Source: Chelonoidis abingdonii (taxonomy: Eukaryota; Chordata; Testudines; Testudinidae). From it: a stretch of 64,000 nucleotides of DNA. The number at the start of each line of letters is the position of its first letter. Position 1 is the first letter of the stretch. This document shows positions 45,401 to 55,899 of the stretch, piece after piece. The translations under genes and the position numbers were made by a program. The stretch spans positions 77,911,668-77,975,667 of the forward strand of contig NC_133773.1 in NCBI RefSeq assembly GCF_003597395.2, read 5' to 3'. The notes under the pieces were generated by a model. It had not been told where the DNA came from. It saw only the letters and a list, made by a program, of their open reading frames with translations, and made no database searches.

Positions 45401-46844
45401 AAGTGGGCAAGGAGGACATGGCTCTACCCCCTATATATCATATGCCCCAGTGTGGGGCACATGGGGGGGAAAATACCAGGAAGCTTAGAGAGGAAGTCTG
45501 TCATCTTGAGAGCAAGAAGAATTCTCCTTATGAAGACCGAAATCTTTCCAGAATTGTTCCTGGACAGCATGACTCTGTGCTCCCTCCAATGTAAGCTGTG
45601 CCTTGATGGCATAATTGAATCCTCGGTGAGGCTCCCTGAAGAATCCTTGCCTGACCCCTTGTACCTCTACTCATTTGGTAGGCACAGTTGACAAATTTAG
45701 GCCAACACCATGTGTGACGTTATGTGCAAAATAGCAAATGTACATAATTATAAATAATTTGCATATCTGTATAGACAGCAGTTTTTAAAATACTGTGTGG
45801 TTTTAATGCTGGTGAAAGATTGGATTGCCACTAAATTTTTCTTGCAGGACTCCCTGAACTATGGGAGCAGGTATGGGCAAGCAGAGCCTTATTCTTTGCA
45901 CCCCTCAGAAGAGATGGGAAGGAAGGTCATGTCCGGAGCTGGAAGTCAGTAGGGATTTTTGAGGGTGGTTTACTGCAGTGTGGCACTAACTCCATTAGCC
46001 TCTGTCCATATTCTATTTCCGTATTAGCTCAGACTTTCCACACCACCACCTTCTGCTTCCTTAGCTGCTGTTCTCTCGCAGCCTCTACATGCCCCCGATC
46101 TTTCCTATACACTAGTCCCAGCTCCCGGAATGGTCCCCTGTCCCTCCCAGTACCCTCCTTCTCCAGCAGTTCCAAGCTTCCCCAGCTTGTGGGTTACCAA
46201 AGCTAATAGCAGCACCACTACTTTGCATCTCTATTGCTTCCATGAAACCGGGCACAGCAGGGGAGTAAAGAAAGCCCCCCTGCCTCAGTAGGTGCCACAG
46301 CCACCTCTGCGGGCATTCAGGCTGAATTGCAGCCTTAATCAGGTCTCCAGCCTGACCAGAGTACAGCTGAATGCATGGCATCGAGCATGGACTGGGTGAG
46401 GGGCAGCTTCCATATTACATAAGATGCATGGCCTATGTCTATTCTGATTATAGGTCAAATCTGAAATCGCTTATACTGTAAAATACCCACTGAGTTCAAT
46501 GGGAGTTTAGCCTCAGTAAGGCAAATAGAATTTGGCCTTAAATTAATTCCTTCATGAGATTTTTTTTCTTCTGAGTAGTTTCTCTCTTCAGTAGTTGAAG
46601 CTGTTCCCTTCACTAAAGGAGGTAATTATGTTTTTAAAAAAAGGCTCAAAGCTTTCTCAGTTGTTCAGATTTTTATTATAGGCTTCAATTACATGCCTGT
46701 GGTGCCTTACCTAGGGCTACATTTCCCAGCTGAAGTCATGGGATGCAAGAAAGGTTTTATAGTTTTACATTTCATTTAGTAAAGTACAGTGAAGTAAAGT
46801 TTGAAGTCAGTGGGTGACTGACGACTAAGTAGACTTACAAACTA
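42481..46844. other. Long AT-rich stretch without recognised elements
   Basis: About 4.3 kb, mostly AT-rich and repeat-poor. A small GC-richer block (45.9-46.4 kb) carries a minus 89-codon frame (46112-46381) with no domain. At 46490-46540 there is a fragment of a palindromic MITE ('agttcaatgggagttta', 'gaatttggcct'). Near 45000-45070, 'tttgcattt' and 'tgcattttaattaac' are octamer-like strings. Confidence 0.35.
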
Positions 46845-47490
46845 AAGCTTGTACTGAAACAAGAAAATCTCTTTGTAATATATGCCTTGTGATATATTCC
46901 ATCATGTGCCAGCAATGCCCCTCTACCATGTACATTGGCCAAACTGGACAGTCTCTATGCAAAAGAATAAATGGACACAAATCTGACATCAGGAATCATA
47001 ACATTCAAAAACCAGTGGGAGAACACTTCAACCTCTCTGGTCACTCAGTGACAGACTTAAAGGTGGCAATTTTGCAACAGAAAAGCTTCAAAAACAGACT
47101 CCAATGAGAAACTGCTGAACTTGAATTAATATGCAAACTAGATACCATTAACTTGAGTTTGAATAGAGACTGGGAGTGGCTGGGTCACTGCACAAATTGA
47201 ATCTATTTCCTCATATTAAGTATCCTCACACCTTCTTGTCAACTGTCTAAAATGGGCCATCTAGATTATCATTACAAAAGTTGTTTTTTTCCCTGCTGAT
47301 AATAGCTCATCTTAATTAGCCTCTTACAGTTGGTATGGCTACTTCTACCTTTTCATATTCTCTGTATGTATAAATACCTTCTTACTATGTGTTCCATTCT
47401 ATGCATCTGATGAAGTGGGCTGTAGCCCACCAAAGCTTATGCTCAAATAAATTTGTTAGTCTCTAAGGTGCCGCAAGTACTCCTGTTCTT
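46845..47490 (+). mobile_element. Penelope-like element 3' end with GIY-YIG domain
   Basis: The frame beginning near 46880 reads IYSIMCQQCPSTMYIGQTGQ, then LCKRINGHKSDIRNHN, then PVGEHFNLSGHSVTDLKV. This is the GIY-YIG endonuclease of Penelope-like retroelements: IYS and YIG form the signature, the Arg in KRINGHK and the Glu in GEHFN fit the catalytic Arg and Glu, and CQQC is the extra Cys pair typical of this group. A TGA at 47105-47107 interrupts the frame, after which ETAELELICKLDTINLSLNRDWEWLGH continues in phase. The tail ends with 'ctcaaataaatttgttagtctctaaggtgc', widely seen in reptile copies. The RT part is missing, so it is 5' truncated. Confidence 0.85.
47401..47450 (+). ncRNA. Hammerhead-ribozyme-like motif in the Penelope tail, probably inactive
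   Basis: CTGATGA at 47407-47413 is followed by a 6 bp stem GTGGGC-TGTA-GCCCAC, then CAAA (47431-47434), then a short GC-TTAT-GC hairpin and TC. This is the order of a hammerhead core: CUGAUGA, stem II, GAAA, stem III, UH cleavage site. The GAAA box reads CAAA, so G12, which acts in catalysis, is lost. One extra A sits before stem II, and I could not draw a good stem I. Hammerheads are known in Penelope-like elements; calling this one is inference. Confidence 0.5.
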
Positions 47491-48569
47491 TGTAAACGGG
47501 AGCTGCTGCTAATAATGAAAAAATTCTTCTAATTCTGATCCAGTGAAGCTATTAAATAAGACTGAGCTATAGCTTACATAATTTATAACTTTATGAACAA
47601 GGATTCATTAATTGTTAAAAAGGATCATCCAAATCAGATTCTGGGCCTAACAGTAGGTCTGAAGTGTGGCTCTTCAGCCAGGGCTTGGGGTAGGTGGAGT
47701 GTGTAGGTGCCCAACCCCCATGGGAACTCTCTGGATACTGACTCACATGCATTCTTACACATTCCTTGAAAGTTAGCCTCTGAGCAAGGGAACAGTTAGT
47801 TGTGGAGGAGGGCGAAGGTTTCTTTCACCTTCCTTCCCTTCTAACTCCCTCTGCTGCTTCCCCTACCCTTTCCTTAAAGAGGACTAGCCACAATTCAGTC
47901 CTTAAAAAGTGGATTAAAGTGATAAACAAGTGAACCTAGGACAGTATAGACATTGTTGAGCCTCAAGTGTGATTCATGCAATAAAGACAAAGGAAAACCC
48001 TTTACTTGTGGACATAAGGATTAGTGGAAGGAGATTATTCCTCCAGGGTATTTATTAATTCCTTTTGTTCTTTCACATAAGGAATCCTCATGCTTGAGGA
48101 CTGAGTTCCTCACATACTTTATATAATTAGTTGACAAATTTGTGAGGTGCTTTGGAGCCTGTCTTTGTTACAATAATAAACACTTTTATAGCACTTTTCA
48201 TCTAGAAAAGTTGTATATGAATAGTAACTTTACCATTACTCAGCTCATTTCCACTAAAAAATGCAAACCTGTGCAACTATTAGTAAATAATGTTTACAAA
48301 CTGGCATTGTAATTTAAATACCACAACCTGTTTTCAGATCTTAGTTAGTAGTCTTTGCCTATGGTTTATATGGATAACGTAGTTGTGGAGAACTAATTCA
48401 GTTGGAAAATGACTGACTGGTGTTGCCCAGTAAAACTTTATGTTATAAAAGGAAGAATGGGAAGATATAATGAATTATTTTCACCCCTGTCAGTCAACAA
48501 AGAATGTACCGTTTTCAAAGAAACATTGAGGCCTCAATATTTCATTGCTGTGTTTAGTAGTGAGCAACA
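47491..48569. other. Non-coding
   Basis: No element recognised. The 70-codon frame 48409-48621 runs into the following repeat and is unsupported. Confidence 0.35.
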
Positions 48570-49330
48570 CTCTGCTAGAGCTGAGCAAAATTCAGAACTC
48601 CCATCCTGTGGGAAATTCTGACATTTCAACGTTTGTTTTCATCCCTAATTGGGATGAAAAACTGAAATTCAGAATTTTTTACAGAACAGAAATTCTGCAA
48701 AAATTTTATTCAGTAATGTTTTAATGCTTCATTTTGACATTTTTGATCAAAACAACATATTTCAACATTCTCCAAAAATCAAAATATTTCTTGTTGGTTT
48801 TCTGAAATGAACCAGAGCACTTCATTTCAAGTCAGCTCAACATTAAACTGTCATCTTATTGTGGCACATTGCTTTGTGGGAGTTGTAGTGCAGAAACCGT
48901 ATGTTCCCATTCTCCTGATGTTCCCATTTCCTTTTCTGCACCCAGTCATGTGACTCTCAGACTCCTCCACACAGGTTGGCCAGAGGAGGTAATGTTTTAT
49001 GGGAAATTTAGTCCTCCAGGAAGCCTGGCCCATGGGGGCCAGATTTACAACTCCCATGAGGCAATGAACCATTATAGGGGAATGCTGTTTTATGTATTGT
49101 TGAAATTATTTAAAATAAAAACATTTCAGGTCAGTTGAATGGCAAACAGCACAGGCAGAAAATAATACAGTGTTGCTCAAATCTGGTGGGAAAATATTCT
49201 AAATAAACTAAATATTCTGTGATTCAAGTCAAATTTTGATTTGAAAATTTTCAGCAAAATCAAAATTTGCTTGAGGAGAAAACTTGATTTGAGAAATACT
49301 GTATTTCTGTTAGATAATCATTGTGATGGA
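48570..49330. mobile_element. Candidate palindromic DNA transposon remnant
   Basis: The centre has 'cattgctttgtgggagttgta' (about 48868) mirrored by 'tacaactcccatgaggcaatg' (about 49048). Outer parts are rich in 'aaattttcagcaaaatc'-type sequence that recurs at both sides and also near 29.6 and 30.3 kb. Ends are not defined well enough for a superfamily call. ORFs 48851-49072 (-) and 48869-49138 (+) are mirror shadows of this palindrome. Confidence 0.45.
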
Positions 49331-52024
49331 AAATTCCCAACAAGTCTTTGCTTTGCTCCATTTAACTTCACTGAGAGTGGAGTATGTTAACCCCACAACA
49401 GATGCTTAGCTCCCTGAACAAGCAAGCCCTTAGATTTCTGTGGAGTGGTGTCCCTGCTGTTCCTCAGGCTTTTTACTAGGTGGCTTGACACTGTCTTTTA
49501 CTTTTTCTATCAGTTTCGTCACTATTGGCATTTCTTAATAAGTGCTGCTCTGCAATGCTTTCTGTAGAAGTTTTGCTTTCACATTGTCCCGCATCAGAAC
49601 TGAAAAGACATGGTAGAAAATCCTGACCTGTACCAAATACAGATTTATAATGTAATCCTGATTCCACCAGACTGACTCATGATGCAACAGTTTACAATAT
49701 ATGCTCTTGTCTCTGTTTTCAAATAAGTATTCAAAGTTTTCATTATAGATTTAACAAGTGAAATAAATGTTCTAGATAGACCAATTTTTCTTATTTTGAA
49801 AGGCACAAGGATACCAACGACTAATACAGAGATATTTAATTAACGCAGAAGCTAGGTATTAATGTTGTGTTTCTCTAGACTATACAAAAAAGGGCTGATT
49901 CCTTTGGTCCAGCTGAGCTGTGCTTGGCACTGTATGCTGGGAACATAGGTGGCTTTTGCTATCTTTGTGGTTCCCTTATCCTGGGGTTGGCTGGGGCAGC
50001 CTGTGCATTGCATTTGGCTGTCTACTGCCCATGCATCACAGGAGCACAGGAGCACTCTGGTAATCCCCATTTTGGAGCACGGGGCTCTTATCTGCTTGGG
50101 GAGGTGCCTATCATACTGTTTGGAAATTCGTTAAGATAATCCAACAAGAATAATGCCTCCAAATAATATTTCACTACGTAGGATGCACCTTTAATGCCAG
50201 TGGGCCATCTGTCACATATGTATTCGGATAATTCATTCTGGCACATTCTTCTTCTGGAGTCTGTTTATCTCATCCACTTTGCTTTGTTTACCTCTTTAAG
50301 TGATTCATCCTATTACAGCACAATCAGCAAGCACCATAGCAAGGTTGATGAGTTCTCCATTAAAAAAAAATTCTAATAACCTCTCAGACTAGACTCCTGC
50401 TTACTCACAAGTAAACTCTATCCGTTTTAAGAATCTTCTCTTCTGGAGCCCAGTTCTACTCTCATTTAACTTTAGGAAGATCCTATTTCTAAGTTCACAT
50501 ACCAATATGTAAAATAGATTATGTAGCTATCTTGTTTGTGATTCTATACTGGACCAACTCATATTCCCAGCAAATTTGGTCTAAAAAACTACCGTATGGT
50601 CAATTTTGATGATTTCCCTTCGCTTCTATTCGTCCTTCTCAGTTCTCCATTATTCCTTGGGATTTCCTCAAAAATGGAAAAAAATGGAGCTGCAAAATGT
50701 AGACTGCAGAACCGCATCCAAAATCACAATGAGAATAGGTAAAAAATGTAATGGGGGGGAAAAGTATACAAATATTCAAGCCAGTCAGGTGATGATTAAT
50801 CTTTGATAGACTTATTAAGGGCACAGTTACCATGATCAGCATCATGCCACCATATTAGTACTGTAATGCTGGTACTATGATATTACAGATATTGCCTGTA
50901 CTTAATAATACTGCGGCAATGACTTTTAGATGGAAAATATCACCATTAGTGGTGTTCCAAACTGTACATACATTTAAGGCATCATTTAGAGTAAGCCTGC
51001 TCATGCAAATTTTTGCTATTGAATTGAAAGCAGGCTTGGACTCATTTATTTTATAATCTTTCAAAAAAACAAACAAGCAAACAAAAAAAAAACAAACCTA
51101 AACCCTAACAATGAGCTATTGTGAAATTAACATTGTCAATGTAACTTAACAGTTTTGACTGCAGCATTCCAATTTTTTGGATGTATGGGTGATTTGTGTT
51201 TATAATGACAATGTTGTTGCAAATATAGACCTTGGTCCTGCAAACATTTATATACACACATGCTAAAGATTAAATATGCCCGTATGTTGTTGCAGGATCA
51301 GCTTAGCAAACCCCCCAAATGAAACTTTGCCAGAAGAGTTTGACTGATCTGATACCTTCTGAATGCTGATTTAGTACAAATGCCAAATGATAAAGATATC
51401 TGTCAGTGAATCAAGCCCAGGGATCTCTCCCTCCATCCCCCAGAATTAGGAAATTATGATCTTTAGGCAAAACAAAACAAAAACCAAAAAAACCCACCTA
51501 CTCCCAACCTCTCCAAGAAACCCAACCTTTATACAAATTATTTGATATTTCAAGGGCACATTATTAAGAATGTTCTTGTGAGAATGCATACAAAAGTGTT
51601 AAAAGATGTTCCCCACTTCCTTCTTCCCCACAATTTTTTTTTTACCCATCATTTATACAACTATTTTCTGGAGTCGAATAATTAAAGTAGTGATGCAGTA
51701 CTTTAATTTCTTGCATCTGATTAACTAGCATTTTCTTAAACACACCCAGTAATGGGACATCTGGTGCCCTTTCTATTAATTTTTTTTCTCCTTCTGTCCT
51801 ACCTATGCACTTTTGAGTGCTATGTGCGTGCGACAGGGGTACATTGGGAGGACATATCCTGTACTCTTCTGAATGCAGGGATTGTAATTGTTACAGATCT
51901 TTGACAAAACCTCACATAGATGCTAGATTCTTTGTATGATTTTGCTATTTTATTATTTGTAAAATAATATTTTTGTAATTTTTAAATCACTCTCATGATT
52001 TTTGGAGCCTGACTAATGATGATT
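49331..52024. other. AT-rich non-coding stretch
   Basis: A degraded palindromic MITE fragment lies near 51235-51305. Two A/C-rich low-complexity runs are near 51065-51105 and 51470-51500. The overlapping frames at 49852-50139 and 50606-51076 show no domains. Confidence 0.4.
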
Positions 52025-52383
52025 GAATACTTGTGGTTGGCAATACCGCTATCACATACGTTGGGGAGGATTCCGTCTCACGGATGTCTCCCTCAATAGA
52101 TTCTCTATCTTACACAAGAAAATCACTCAAAATTCCCAATCTGTGTTTAAAGGGGAGTCTTTGTTCTCTGCCCTAGCTATTAGCAGGTGGTTCACACAGG
52201 GCTTTCAGGAAGAGATTCTTTCTCCCTACTGTCAGAGCCTCTATGTCATGAAAACAAAGACCCCCTTCATAGTGAAGTGGTAACTGAATCTAGCTGGTCC
52301 ATTTCCTACCTCTTCCTAGGCCTGCATTCCCCTCTTTCCTGCTCCCTGGGTGTATGGGGTTTAACCTCTCCCTTCCTGTGACA
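52025..52383 (-). other. Possible LTR or flank of the Gmr1-like element
   Basis: On the minus strand this starts TGTCACAGGAAGGGAGAGG (a TG start) and could run to about 52025. No second LTR is present to compare with, and I found no target duplication, so this is a weak call. Confidence 0.25.
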
Positions 52384-52529
52384 GGCCCGGCACCACAGCA
52401 TCCCTTTGTGGCAGGGGTGGGATGGGATGTCGGCGCCTCACCACTCTCAAGTCCTTGCATCCGCCTCCCCATGGTCGATCAGTTACAGCCTCTCGGCCTT
52501 CTTCCCCACTATCACCTCTGTCTGGTGGG

Positions 52530-52812
52530 GTAGCATGACCTAGAGGCCGGGGTCTATACAACCCCCCCCAACGAGCAAGGTAGCACGGCCTAACGGCCAG
52601 AGTCCATACAACCCCCCATCACAAGCAAGGTAGCGTGGCCTGGTGGCCAAAGTTTATATAATCCCCCTTCATGAGCAGGGTAGCGCGGCCTAGCGGCCAG
52701 AGCCTATACAGCCCCTCTTATGAGCAGAGTAGCATGGCCTAGTGGCCAGAGTCTATACAACCCCTCTTACGAGTGGGGTAGCGAGACCGGAGTCTCTAGT
52801 ATCCCTCACGGT
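52530..52812 (-). repeat. 49-50 bp tandem repeat, about 5.6 units
   Basis: Units start GTAGC at 52530, 52580, 52630, 52680, 52729 and 52778 (last one partial). Each holds GGCC-TA-(A/G/C)(C/T)GGCC, 'agagtctatacaaccccc' and 'gagcaag'. Units differ by several substitutions. The array is bracketed by near-identical blocks 'ctctcggccttcttccccac' (about 52491) and 'ctctcagccttcttccccac' (about 52850), so array and flank form one larger duplication inside the element. Confidence 0.9.
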
Positions 52813-52879
52813 TTGGGAGTGAGGGGATAGCAGGTGAGTGGTTATGGCCTCTCAGCCTTCTTCCCCACTATCACCTTTG

Positions 52880-53068
52880 TCAGTAATCCTGCACCTCCCT
52901 ATGGATGCCCGGCCAGAAGAACTTCTGGGCCACTTGTTGCAGCATTTTCTTCCTCCCCAGGTGCCCAGCCCACGGTAATGAGTGAGCTAAGTGGAGCAAG
53001 TTCTGCCAGAACCGCCGTGGGATCAATAGTTGGCACAGGTCTTCTTTTGTCTGTGGTTCCTGGACCAC
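52880..53068 (-). pseudogene. Integrase N-terminal (H2C2) fragment
   Basis: The minus-strand frame includes LHLAHSLPWAGHLGRKKMLQ and then FFWPGIHREVQDY. H...H spacing followed by the F-W-P-G-(I/M) signature is the H2C2 zinc-binding head of Ty3/Gypsy integrases. A stop follows REVQDY, before the two Cys ligands and the D,D-35-E core, neither of which is found. The frame upstream (VVQEPQTKEDLCQLLIP) reads without a stop into it. Confidence 0.75.
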
Positions 53069-53379
53069 TCAATAGAGTAAATCATGATGGATCTCAAATC
53101 AGGGTCCTTGCCGCCAGCCTTGAGGTGGGTCTTCCTCCCAGAGGGGTCCCTTCGCCTGTTCCCAGGCCCGACTGAGGGTGGTGTTCCCCCGTTGTTCTTC
53201 CAGGAAGTCAGTGTCTACATCCAGCCATCCATGGTCTTCTCCCGTTGGGGCCTCAGTAGGGGTTCAGCTCCCTTTCTTTATCTCTGGAGTCCCCAAAGGT
53301 CCCCCCCAGGGGGTCGTCCACCACTGGTTGGCCTAATAATCCATGCCTTCTAGCCTGCTCCCCACTTTTCCTCCCAGGA

Positions 53380-53732
53380 TGCGTGACCCACACTCGCAAG
53401 AGGTAAGCAAAACTTGGCCAGTCATGTCTCAGGATCACTGGGTAAGCCAACTTCAGGGCCACCCTGACTAGACACCACCTTCGGTGTTAAGCAGCCTCAA
53501 GCTGCACCCAGATGGTAGGGTATGGCTTCACATCTCCATGAATATGCTGCAGGCTGATAGGGGCCCTGGTGGGCTCTTTCATCCCATCCAGGATGACTGT
53601 TTGGCTACACCCCAAGTTCACCAAGGGCCAGGTAGATGTCCCGTCTACTTTCACTGGTATGACTATCTTCCCCAACTCCCATGTGTGCGCACGGTGACCC
53701 GCAGCCAAAACCTGCCCATAATTACAATCCAT
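53380..53732 (-). pseudogene. Retroviral-type aspartic protease relic
   Basis: The minus-strand frame 53732-53487 has DCNYGQVLAAG, then VKVDGTSTWPLVNLGCSQTVI. The V-D-S/T-G-C-S motif of the family reads V-N-L-G-C-S, so the catalytic Asp is Asn and the next residue is Leu. After a frame change near 53475, YPVILRHDW provides the usual I-L-G-x-D-(W/F) closing motif. This protease cannot be active. It lies upstream of the integrase fragment by about 320 bp. Confidence 0.7.
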
Positions 53733-54560
53733 GTATCTGTCCGCACTCGTGACACTGGTCCCACTTCCCTTCTTCAGTTGGGGTACGGTGGGGGCTGCTC
53801 TTCATCCCCGGCGCATCATCTTGGCTTTGTACGAAGTCTGCCCCAGGTGGGTCCTTGGCACTGTGGGCCGTGTGTGTCCCTGATGATGGGCATACCGACG
53901 GGGGGCTCCCTCCTCCACCTTAGTGAGCTCTTGGGCTGGAATCAGGTTCCATTTGCCTGAGCGCCCCCCATCCCCTTTGGGGCTGGACTTCTGTTCTCCC
54001 TCTGCTGACGGTAATCCTGCATTAGGGAGGTCGCCTCTGCGAGGGTCTTTGGGCGGTGTCTCTGCACCCACTCCTTCCCTCCGGTGGGAAGGGCCTGCTC
54101 AAGTGTCACAGCCTAGGCTGGTGGTTCCAACCACCAACAGAGGCCGCGAATTCGCTGGGCCATGGCTCGTGGCCTGGCTTCCGGCATGTACCATTCTCTG
54201 CGGAGTCACTGGCAGTAAGTTTCAGGGCTGATGCCTGTTTAGTCTAAGATGATGGCCTTGACCTTTGAGTAGTCCAGTGTGTCCTGTGGATCAAGATTAC
54301 AGTACAGAGCTTGTGCTGGGCCCATCAGGTAGGGTGCTAAAATTGTGGCCCAATGGTGGCGGTTGCAACCCATTCAAAAGTCACCAGCAAGGCCTCGAGG
54401 TCATCCCCCAGCCCCATCTTTGTTAGATGCACTGGTAATCCTTCGAGCCCCGCACTGGCGGTGCCCACTGCCACACTTAGGGGAGGGCTTGGTGCCTATC
54501 CTATCAACGTTGCCATCTGCTGAAACAGTTGCTCCTGGTTAGCCTGTATATGTTATTACA
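53733..54560 (-). pseudogene. Gag relic with SCAN-like capsid region
   Basis: Broken minus-strand frames include LPVHLTKMGLGDDLEALLVTFE (54440-54375, given here only as the piece present), WVQRH-like and RIR-like segments near 54165-54060, and a Q-C-H-E-C-G-Q piece near 53765 that may be one CCHC knuckle. The D-D-x-E-A-(F/L)-L-x-T-F-E segment is the start of the capsid region that, in published work on Gmr1-like elements, gave rise to the SCAN domain of vertebrate zinc-finger genes. Stops and frame changes are frequent. Confidence 0.55.
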
Positions 54561-55899
54561 CACAACTCTTTCACCTCCAAACATGGCATTAACTTCAGAA
54601 AAGAACGCACAGGTCTTCACTTAAGGAACACAGCCAGTCGAAACTGAAACAGGAAAAATGAGCATACAACCCCTCCCGCCTCTGCCTGACACACACAAGG
54701 ACCATCATGTACCAAGACAAAATTCACAAAAACAGGCTAAATATCACTGGGGTTTCTGTTGTTTGCCTTTGCTCCTGTCACCTATCTTGCTGGGGCTCCA
54801 CGAGTCTCCTATACAGCAAACTATATGTTGTCAGCTTTCAGCAGAAAACACGAACACATCAGAAGCTAAGCTTGAAAGAAATGCTTGCTTGTGACTTGTT
54901 TATTTTCACACTAGATTTGAGCAACACTGTATTATTTTCTGCCTGTGCTGTTTGCCATTCAGCTCAGGATAAAAAAATAAATAAAAATATTTATTCTGGG
55001 TTTGAGTGTCACTACATAGCCTGCAGTGCTATAAATATGAAGCAAAAGAAACAGGAAAATCAGGGCTGTGTATATCAGTAATGAGAGCTGAGCCACCCAA
55101 GTTTTGATTTCTTCGGCTTAACGTGAACCAGTGACACATTGGTCCCAGAGTGGGAAAGGAGTGCTTTTAAAAAAACCAGTTTGCATACACCTCAGGATAG
55201 AGGCACTTGCTTATATCATTATAATTAAGTTTGTCAGCATTTCTATTGCTGACTCCTTATTTTCAGGGACTTAGGACTCAGTTCTGAAAATGATTAAGCC
55301 TGAATCATAATGCAAACAAATCTTACCTTTTTATTTAATTTTGTTTTATCCCTGCTGCCCCACATTTAAGTCACTATGTGGAAATGTAGGTAGAAAAATT
55401 AGGAAACAAAACTTATCACTTTCTGCTACGAATTCTCTCTCCTATAACTTAACAGAACACCTGTGCAATTTTTTCCCATGTGATTGTTTTGAGTTTGTAT
55501 GTGTGCATATATGTATGTATGTATGTATGCATGCTCATGCTTGGCCCTCAACAGGAAAGGGTAGCCCCTGTATTGTTAAATGCTGCTCTGCATGAATAAA
55601 GAACAGAGCTGATAAGCTGATAAGTTGATAAGCTCTGTGGCAGATCTTTTTCAATACTGCTTACTTCAAAAAGTGGTGTGTATTATTTTTCTTAACTTAT
55701 TCAAACCTTGCTTTGCTCTTCTTTAATCTGATAAAATCATGCTCCATTTTCTCAGTGCCCGCCATCTGTACTATTTGATCCTCAGCTCCCTCCCTCAACA
55801 TCTACAATATTCATGGTCTACTGCATGCCAACTCTTCTTCCTCAGTATGAATTCAGGTGCTGTCACCACTGTCATTAAGGCATATCCCTTAGGTATGTA
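54561..55899. other. Non-coding with a short tetranucleotide repeat
   Basis: (GTAT)n lies at about 55510-55530. The 124-codon frame 54707-55081 overlaps another frame and has no domain that I recognise. Confidence 0.4.

Larger units (their letters stand above)
52025..54560 (-). mobile_element. Deleted Gmr1-like Ty3/Gypsy LTR element, minus strand
   Basis: On the minus strand, gag-like sequence (54560-53800), an aspartic protease (53732-53380) and the N-terminal H2C2 part of integrase (53068-52880) follow each other within 1.7 kb, with no reverse transcriptase between protease and integrase. Protease directly before integrase is the order of Gmr1-like elements; ordinary Gypsy elements place RT and RNase H between them. 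After the integrase N-terminus the catalytic core, RT and RNase H are absent. A GC-rich 50 bp tandem repeat and an LTR-like stretch follow. All frames are broken. The 5' end stops near 54560 without an identified LTR, and the low-coordinate limit is approximate. Plus-strand ORFs across this block are shadows. Confidence 0.65.

Noticed and set aside
52530..52812. CRISPR-like array of 50 bp units
   Set aside because: Units are contiguous with no variable spacers, and lie inside a eukaryotic LTR element.
53484..53960. 158-codon plus-strand open frame
   Set aside because: It is antisense to the protease and gag relics of the Gmr1-like element, which give recognisable motifs on the minus strand.
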